From: Acidobacteriota bacterium
Lineage (GTDB): Bacteria; Acidobacteriota; Terriglobia; Terriglobales; Acidobacteriaceae
NCBI GenBank assembly: GCA_021805025.1
Contig: JAJZGF010000003.1
Location: forward strand, 1-64,000
Length of the DNA stretch: 64,000 bases
Direction of reading: 5' to 3'
The notes under the pieces are model-generated. The model was not told where the DNA came from, searched no databases, and saw only the letters and a program-made list of their open reading frames with translations. How positions within the stretch are numbered: position 1 is the stretch's first letter; each line of letters opens with the position of its first letter. Positions 57,818-64,000 of the stretch are shown in pieces. A program made the translations under genes and the position numbers.

Positions 57818-60322
57818 TCACATCAGCCGCTGTGCGTCCACATCCACCACCAGGTTTCTGCGCGGAATCCCCAAGCCGTCTGCGTGCGCCAGAGCTTCAC
57901 GAAGCGCCGCATTGAGGCCTTTGCGAGAGGTCGCCTTCAGGATAAGGTGAAAGCGATATACGCCCTTGATACGCGCGATCGGCGCCGTACATGGACCCAG
58001 CACGCGCACGCCCTCCGGCGCTGCCCGCTGGAACCACTTGCCCAGTGACGCAGACCACCCCGCAGCCTCTTCCAGTTTTCCCGATTGAACAAGAATGTTC
58101 GCGAGCACGCCGAACGGCGGATAGTGCATCCAGCGGCGATATTTCAGCTCGCGCTCCACAAAGCTCGCATAGTCGTGCTTGCTCGCGGCGAGAACGGCAT
58201 AGTGGTCGGGGTAGTAGGTTTGCACCACCACGCGGCCGATAAGCTCCCCTCGCCCCGCCCGCCCTGAGACCTGTGTCATGAGTTGAAAAACCCGCTCAGC
58301 CGCACGAAAATCCGGCATCGACAGCGCGTGATCGCAGCCCACTACTCCCACCAGCGTCACGCCGTGAATGTCGTGCCCTTTGGCAATCATCTGGGTGCCC
58401 ACCAGCAGGTTGATCTCGCCGGAGTGCAGCCTGGCCAGCAGCCGCTCCAGATCGTGGCGCCCGCGCACCGTGTCGCGGTCCATGCGCCCAATGCGCGCCG
58501 AGGGAAATATCTCGGCCAGCCGCTCTTCCCCCTGCTGCGATCCAGCGCCCAGGTAGTAAAGATGCTCGCTGTCACACTCCGGACAGCGACCCGGCACCGA
58601 GCGCCGGTAGCCACAATAATGACATTCCAGCCGCTGCCCCTCTCGTGCCAGGCCATCCTCCTCGGCAGGCGGCTTATGGTGAGTCAGTGCAATCGCGCAG
58701 TTCTGGCACTCCAGCTTCTTTCCGCAGGCACGGCAGATCACTGCAAATGAGTAGCCGCGGCGGTTGAGCAGAATCAGCGCCTGCTCGCCCCGGTCGAGCG
58801 CTGCCTGCGTCTCCTCCACAAGCCTGCGTGCAAAAAGCTGGTCCCGGCCTGTCTCCTGGAACTCGCGCCGCATGTCCACGAGCTCCACCTCCGGCAGCGG
58901 CCTGTCCTGCACGCGATCCCTCATCTCGATGCGCGCGTACTTGCCCTGCGCGGAGTTCTGCCACGTCTCCAGCGACGGCGTAGCCGAACCCAGCACCACC
59001 ACGGCGCCCTCCAGCTTGGCGCGCATCACCGCCACGTCGCGCGCGTTGTAGCGTGGCGTCTCCTCCTGCTTGTAGCTCTGGTCATGTTCTTCATCCACCA
59101 GAATCAGTCCCAGTTTTGACGCCGGAGCAAAAATCGCCGAGCGCGTGCCCACCACAATCGGCGCCTCGCCGCGTTGAATACGGCGCCACTGCTCGCTGCG
59201 CTCCTCCGGCGTCAGCGCGGAGTGCAGCAGCGCCACGCGCGCTCCAAACGCGGCGTCCAGGACACCGACCATCTGCGGGGTCAGCCCAATCTCCGGCACC
59301 AGTAGAATCGACGCCAATCCGCGATCGAGCGCCCGCTGCATAGCCGCCAGATACACCGCGGTCTTGCCGGAACCGGTGACACCGTGCAGCAGGAAGGGCT
59401 TGAAGCCGCCCAGCGCGGCCGCAACAGTCGCCAGCGCCTCCATTTGCGGCTCATTAAGTCGCACCGGCTCCGTGCGGCACGCGATCCCTCCCAGCCGAAA
59501 CTCCACCGCGCGCTCCTCTATGCGTACCAGCCCGCGCCGCACCAGCGTCTGCAGAGTCGATGAAGGCAGCTCTTTGCGCCGCAACTCCGCCAGAGGCAGT
59601 TCGCCTCCCGATGCAGCCAGCTCCACCAGAATCGCCTGCTGCTTTTCAGTCAGAGCAGGCAGCCGCGCATCGGGAACGAGCACTGCAAACCGTTCCGTCC
59701 TGCGTGCATCGCGCTCCACCGCGGATGTCTCGCGGGCAATCCACTTTTTGCGCAGCATGGACGCCAGCACAGGCAGCGTGGCAGACGTGGCCGTGCGCAG
59801 GGTGGAAACTCGCACCGGCTCTCCCGATGCCAGCCTCTCCAGCACACTCCGCACAAGGCTATGCTCCTCCGGCGACGCGTTGCGCCCCCCGGAGCGGCGT
59901 GGGGCCTGACTCATAATTCCCTCTTGCCCATCCCCATCCAGCCAGTTTGCCAGCACATCGCGCCCCTGGTCCGTGATGCGGTAGTAGACCGTGCGGCGCA
60001 CCTCCGCCATCAGCGGCAACATGCCGCGCAGCACCTCGCCCAGCGGAGCCAGATAATACTGCGCAATCCACTCCGCCAGTTGCAGCAAATCTTCGCTCAA
60101 TAGCGGCTCATCGTCGATCAGGGACTCGATCGGGCGCGCTTCAAAGCTGGTCGGCGCCGTCAACGAAATCCCTGTCACCACGCCAATCAGCTTCTCCTGG
60201 CGAAATGGAGCAATCACCCGTGCGCCGCGCAGCGGTTCCATCCCGGCCGGCACCGCATACGTAAATGTGCGATCCAGCGGCACCGGCAGCGCGACTTCAC
60301 AATAGGCAGGCATGAGTGGCAA
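57818..60322 (-). CDS. priA: Primosomal replication protein N' (PriA helicase)
   Basis: LLHGVTGSGKTAVYLAAMQRAL; LILVDEEHDQSYKQEETPRYNARDVAVMRA; Zn-binding CRACGKKLECQNC...CHYCGYRRSVPGRCPEC. Confidence 0.96.
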   Translation of the reverse strand: MPLMPAYCEVALPVPLDRTFTYAVPAGMEPLRGARVIAPFRQEKLIGVVTGISLTAPTSFEARPIESLIDDEPLLSEDLLQLAEWIAQYYLAPLGEVLRGMLPLMAEVRRTVYYRITDQGRDVLANWLDGDGQEGIMSQAPRRSGGRNASPEEHSLVRSVLERLASGEPVRVSTLRTATSATLPVLASMLRKKWIARETSAVERDARRTERFAVLVPDARLPALTEKQQAILVELAASGGELPLAELRRKELPSSTLQTLVRRGLVRIEERAVEFRLGGIACRTEPVRLNEPQMEALATVAAALGGFKPFLLHGVTGSGKTAVYLAAMQRALDRGLASILLVPEIGLTPQMVGVLDAAFGARVALLHSALTPEERSEQWRRIQRGEAPIVVGTRSAIFAPASKLGLILVDEEHDQSYKQEETPRYNARDVAVMRAKLEGAVVVLGSATPSLETWQNSAQGKYARIEMRDRVQDRPLPEVELVDMRREFQETGRDQLFARRLVEETQAALDRGEQALILLNRRGYSFAVICRACGKKLECQNCAIALTHHKPPAEEDGLAREGQRLECHYCGYRRSVPGRCPECDSEHLYYLGAGSQQGEERLAEIFPSARIGRMDRDTVRGRHDLERLLARLHSGEINLLVGTQMIAKGHDIHGVTLVGVVGCDHALSMPDFRAAERVFQLMTQVSGRAGRGELIGRVVVQTYYPDHYAVLAASKHDYASFVERELKYRRWMHYPPFGVLANILVQSGKLEEAAGWSASLGKWFQRAAPEGVRVLGPCTAPIARIKGVYRFHLILKATSRKGLNAALREALAHADGLGIPRRNLVVDVDAQRLM

Positions 60323-60421
60323 GACTCAGTGTAGGGGATGCAGGCGCTGTGCTCCTCCGGGATTCGACCCTCGATTTGCACAACGGTGACCGCAGGCCCC
60401 GCGCAGTACAATTTCACTCTA

Positions 60422-61174
60422 ATGACACACTCCGGCCGCTCTTCCGATGCCACCGCGCAAGATGCACCAAAGGATTCCACGCGTCCCGTCACCCTTTCGA
60501 TCGACATCGGCGGCTCTGGCCTGAAGGCTATGCTGCTTGACCCCGCCGGGCAGCCGGTCAGCGAGCGCCAGCGCATAGCCACGCCCACTGTGCCCACACC
60601 CAAGCTGGTGCTTGACGCCCTCGACGGACTGAGAAAGCAGTTGGCCGCCTTTGATCGCGTCTCGGTCGGCTTTCCCGGCGTCATCAAACGCGGCTCCACG
60701 CTCACCGCCGCCAATCTCCACCCGGAGTGGGACGGCTATGCGCTCCAGAGCGAGCTCGAAAAGCGATGGAAAAAGCCCGTCCGAGTGGCCAATGACGCAG
60801 CGGTCCAGGGATACGGAGCGATCAGGGGAACCGGCGTCGAGCTTGTCCTCACCCTCGGCACCGGTCTGGGATCTTCCCTGTTCACGAGCGGCCGCCTCTG
60901 CCCCGGCCTCGAACTCGGACACCATCCCTGGCACAAGCACACTTATGAGGACTATCTTGGTCGCCGGGGACTCGACAAATACGGGAAAAAGGAGTGGAAC
61001 AAACTGCTTCAGGAGGCCATCGACCAGACCGCAAAGCTGTTCAACTGGGATAGCCTCTACCTGGGTGGCGGCAACGCAAAGAAGATCGAGTTCAAGCTGC
61101 TGGAAAATGTCTCCATCATCTCCAACGAGACGGGCATCCTGGGCGGAGTCAAGCTATGGCAGGATCAGGCCTGA
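60422..61174 (+). CDS. ppgK: Polyphosphate glucokinase (ROK family)
   Basis: LSIDIGGSGLKAMLLD; VSVGFPGVIKRGSTLTAANLHPEWDGY; LTLGTGLGSSLFTSGRLCPGLELGHHPWHKHTYEDYLGRRGLDKYGKKEWNK. Confidence 0.9.
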   Translation: MTHSGRSSDATAQDAPKDSTRPVTLSIDIGGSGLKAMLLDPAGQPVSERQRIATPTVPTPKLVLDALDGLRKQLAAFDRVSVGFPGVIKRGSTLTAANLHPEWDGYALQSELEKRWKKPVRVANDAAVQGYGAIRGTGVELVLTLGTGLGSSLFTSGRLCPGLELGHHPWHKHTYEDYLGRRGLDKYGKKEWNKLLQEAIDQTAKLFNWDSLYLGGGNAKKIEFKLLENVSIISNETGILGGVKLWQDQA

Positions 61175-61259
61175 CGAAATCGCGCGCGGAAAGACGGTAA
61201 AGACGCGCCGACGCTGAGCAGGCTGCATCGTGCGGACGCAGGCTCACTCCAGTACAGCC

Positions 61260-62111
61260 TTAGTCGCGTGCCGGCGCCTTCAGCCCCAGCTCCCGCATGG
61301 CGATCTGCAGATCCGCCCATGCCTCTTTCTTTTGCCGCGGATCGCGCAGAAGATACGCGGGATGATACGTCACAATCAGTTGGCTGCCGCGAAAAGCATG
61401 AACGCGCCCGCGAAGCCCTGCCAACGGCTGGCGTTGGCCCAGCAAGTAGGTAGCCGCCGTGGCGCCCAGCGCCACCAGCACCTGCGGCCGCACGACGTCA
61501 ATCTGTCGAAACAAAAAAGGAGTGCAGGTATTTGCCTCGTCCGGCTCCGGCGTCCGATTGCCGGGCGGCCTGCATTTCACCACATTGGCAATGTAGACTT
61601 CTTCGCGCTTCAGTCCCATCGCCGCGATCATGTTATTCAAAAGTTGCCCCGCCCGTCCCACAAACGGCAGCCCCTGCGCGTCCTCGTCCGCACCCGGGCC
61701 TTCGCCCACAAACATCAGCCGCGCGTTAGGATCGCCGTCGGCAAACACCAGCTTGTTGCGCCCCGTGTGCAGAGCGCAGCGCGTGCAGTCGCCGATCTCT
61801 TCGCGCAGGATGCGCAGCGCTTTCTCGCGCTCTGCGGGTGCAACGGCAGCACCCACACCCGGAGGCTCTGGGAATGACGTGCGTGGTGGAATGGGCTGGT
61901 CCTCCAAAGTGTTTGGGATGGGCATGTTTACCGGCTGTGCCTGACGAACGGTCGCCGCGGACGGCTCCGCCTGGCCCGGCATGGAAGGAGCGTCTGCCAG
62001 CAGTGCCGGGTCCACCGGACGCCGATAAAGCTCATGCAGGCCAAGGTCGCGGTAGAAGCGCATACGCGCCGCGAGCGCCTCTTGCGTGGCCGAATCCAGC
62101 GATTGCCTCAC
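61260..62111 (-). CDS. Family 4 uracil-DNA glycosylase
   Basis: IGDCTRCALHTGRNKLVFADGDPNARLMFVGEGPGADEDAQGLPFVGRAGQLLNNMI; YIANVVKCRPPGNRTPEPDEANTC; VTYHPAYLLRDP. Confidence 0.94.
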   Translation of the reverse strand: MRQSLDSATQEALAARMRFYRDLGLHELYRRPVDPALLADAPSMPGQAEPSAATVRQAQPVNMPIPNTLEDQPIPPRTSFPEPPGVGAAVAPAEREKALRILREEIGDCTRCALHTGRNKLVFADGDPNARLMFVGEGPGADEDAQGLPFVGRAGQLLNNMIAAMGLKREEVYIANVVKCRPPGNRTPEPDEANTCTPFLFRQIDVVRPQVLVALGATAATYLLGQRQPLAGLRGRVHAFRGSQLIVTYHPAYLLRDPRQKKEAWADLQIAMRELGLKAPARD

Positions 62112-62113
62112 GC

Positions 62114-63418
62114 CTAGCTCTCCACAATCAACTGCCGGCGCGGGGCAGGCGCCGCTTCAGACTCGCTAAGCACGCGATCCTGCGACGTTGTCTGATCAAG
62201 CTCCACCACCAGCGAGCGCGGTCTACGCAGCGTCACGATCTCGTCCAGAATACGGTCGGCAAGTTTGCGCTTCGGCATCTCCGGCAAATCGATCGCTGTC
62301 GTGAGCGTCAGGAAAGTCGCGGCGTTGTTGTCGGCATCAATGCCCAGGGTGTCGCCCGATATATCGTTCGCCACGATGGCGTCGGCGCCTTTGCGCAGCA
62401 GCTTGGCGCGCCCATTCTCTTTGCTGTTCTCTGTCTCTGCGGCAAAACCCACAATCAGTTGCCCTGGCCGTCGCTGCCGAACCACCTCGGCAAGAATATC
62501 CTCCGTAGGCGCCAATTCGAGCGTCAGCGGCCCTGTGCGCTTCAGCTTCTGGTCTGAGACATGCACCGGGCGATAATCGGCCACTGCAGCCGCCTTGATG
62601 ATCATTGTGGCATCGGCCATACGTTCCAGCACCGCGCTTCGCATCTGGTCGGCGGTCGTTACCTTGATCAGCTCGCAATGCGTCGGCGGGTGCAGCGCCG
62701 ACGGCCCGCTGACCAGAATCACGCGCGCCCCGCGGCTCTGCGCCGCATCGGCCAGGGCGTAGCCCATCTTGCCACTCGAGCGATTGCCTAGAAAACGCAC
62801 CGGGTCCAGCGCCTCGCGCGTGCCGCCCGCAGTCACCAGCACGACCTCGCCGGCCATGTCATGGCGGCGCCCCAGCGCATTCAGCACGGCATCTGCAATC
62901 GCCTCGGGCTCTGCCATCCGTCCCGGACCAACCATCCCGCACGCCAGCGCTCCCGTGCCGGGCTCGATAACCCGCACGCCCCGCTGGCGCAGCAGCTCAA
63001 GATTCGCCTGCGTGGCCGGGTGCTCCCACATATTCACATTCATGGCAGGCGCAACCAGCACCGGCGCCTGAGTTGCCAGGTACATGGTTGTCAGAAAGTC
63101 GTCTGCGATGCCATGCGCGAACCGGGCCAGGATATTCGCTGTCGCCGGAGCCACAACGAGCGCTTCCGCCCACTGGGCTTCGCCAATGTGATCGATGCAG
63201 CTCTGCTCTGCGGCGGTATCAGAGGAGCCGGCCTCATCCCACAGGCTGGTGATTACTTTGTGGCTCGTGAGCGCTGCAAAGGTCAGCGGCTGGATAAAGC
63301 GAGTGGCCGCCTCCGTCATCACGACATGGACTTCCAGAGCCTGGCGCTGCAGGGCGCGCACCAGTTCCGCCGCTTTATAGGCGGCGATGCCGCCCGAGAC
63401 ACCAACCGTGACCCTCAT
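62114..63418 (-). CDS. coaBC: Bifunctional phosphopantothenoylcysteine decarboxylase/phosphopantothenate-cysteine ligase
   Basis: VGVSGGIAAYKAAELVRALQ; VAPATANILARFAHGIADDFLTT; PAMNVNMWEHPATQ; VTAGGTREALDPVRFLGNRSSGKMGYALA. Confidence 0.96.
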   Translation of the reverse strand: MRVTVGVSGGIAAYKAAELVRALQRQALEVHVVMTEAATRFIQPLTFAALTSHKVITSLWDEAGSSDTAAEQSCIDHIGEAQWAEALVVAPATANILARFAHGIADDFLTTMYLATQAPVLVAPAMNVNMWEHPATQANLELLRQRGVRVIEPGTGALACGMVGPGRMAEPEAIADAVLNALGRRHDMAGEVVLVTAGGTREALDPVRFLGNRSSGKMGYALADAAQSRGARVILVSGPSALHPPTHCELIKVTTADQMRSAVLERMADATMIIKAAAVADYRPVHVSDQKLKRTGPLTLELAPTEDILAEVVRQRRPGQLIVGFAAETENSKENGRAKLLRKGADAIVANDISGDTLGIDADNNAATFLTLTTAIDLPEMPKRKLADRILDEIVTLRRPRSLVVELDQTTSQDRVLSESEAAPAPRRQLIVES

Positions 63419-63495
63419 AGCCTGATTGTAGACTGAATCATCTCCGCCGCGTATCCGCGGCGCCGTCCATGATCATCTAGACTCGGGCAGCCACT

Positions 63496-63741
63496 TCAAT
63501 GCGCCATGATCGGCAGACCGCGATCCTCAATCAGCGGCTTCGTCACAGGTACATCCCCCTTCACATAGGCAATCTTGCCCGCGTTGACTTCATCCTGTGC
63601 AATGCGGCACACCTTGTTCGAAGGGCTAAGGACGAGCGCGGCAGAACCGCTCTGCAGTTGGCGGGCGCGTCGCGCCGCCACCAGAACCTTGCGATAGTTC
63701 GAATCAAACTGGGTCTCAATCTTCATCGAGATCATCTCCAA
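63496..63741 (-). CDS. rpoZ: RNA polymerase omega subunit
   Basis: FDSNYRKVLVAARRARQLQSGSAALV...CRIAQDEVNAGKI; position between gmk and coaBC. Confidence 0.9.
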   Translation of the reverse strand: MEMISMKIETQFDSNYRKVLVAARRARQLQSGSAALVLSPSNKVCRIAQDEVNAGKIAYVKGDVPVTKPLIEDRGLPIMAH

Positions 63742-64000
63742 AGGGAAGTTGCTGTTGACCGTTCGAGCCGCCTATTCCGAAGGCCTCGAGGACCGGCTTG
63801 AGTCGGTCCTGTGAATTGGTCTGCCTGCAGGCTGCGGCCACCTCCAACACCCTGCTCGAACGGAAGGCGATCGGCTCGCCATTGCGGTAGTAGCGCTCCG
63901 CCAGCACTATAGCCTCCAGTTGCGCCACCGTCCGGTCGAGAATGTCGTTGACCAAAATATAGCTGTAGTCGCGATAATTCTCAATCTCCTTGCTGGCTTC
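63716..64000 (-). CDS. gmk: Guanylate kinase, C-terminal part (truncated by window end)
   Basis: Frame open to window edge: EASKEIENYRDYSYILVNDILDRTVAQLEAIVLAERYY; upstream of rpoZ. Confidence 0.88.
   Translation of the reverse strand, partial: EASKEIENYRDYSYILVNDILDRTVAQLEAIVLAERYYRNGEPIAFRSSRVLEVAAACRQTNSQDRLKPVLEAFGIGGSNGQQQLPFGDDLDED

Overview
High-GC chromosomal window with gene content typical of Acidobacteriia (assignment is inference from gene content: Oar-like TonB-dependent receptors, BshB1, many Tat-tagged sugar enzymes). Most of it is ordinary, densely coded chromosome. No IS elements, prophage genes, CRISPR arrays or rRNA were recognised. One tRNA is present: tRNA-Arg(CCT) with an encoded CCA. 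Main blocks, in order: (i) a periplasmic molybdo-flavoenzyme operon (paoABC-like) followed by a small Cys-rich ORF; (ii) groES-groEL with a degenerate CIRCE-like operator overlapping a sigma70-type promoter; (iii) an Oar-like TonB receptor, then a BtuB-like receptor behind a cobalamin riboswitch; (iv) a D-glucarate/D-galactarate catabolic cluster (garR, garL, gudP/garP-like MFS, Tat-tagged UxuA-like protein, gudD, garD), followed by a LarA-like nickel racemase homolog and a Tat-tagged Gfo/Idh protein; (v) phoB-phoR-pstS followed by two MacB-type permeases, with neither pstCAB nor an ATPase gene in the window; (vi) housekeeping genes (aqpZ, bshB1, HMT/MTHFR fusion, xseB, lpxD, lpxL, dcd, priA, udg4, coaBC, rpoZ, gmk); (vii) two related membrane-anchored SpoIIE/PP2C phosphatases, each with an N-terminal sugar-binding-like domain, flanking a secreted Ig-repeat protein. 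Item (vii) is the best candidate for an under-described system. All functional calls come from reading the translations; no database search was run.
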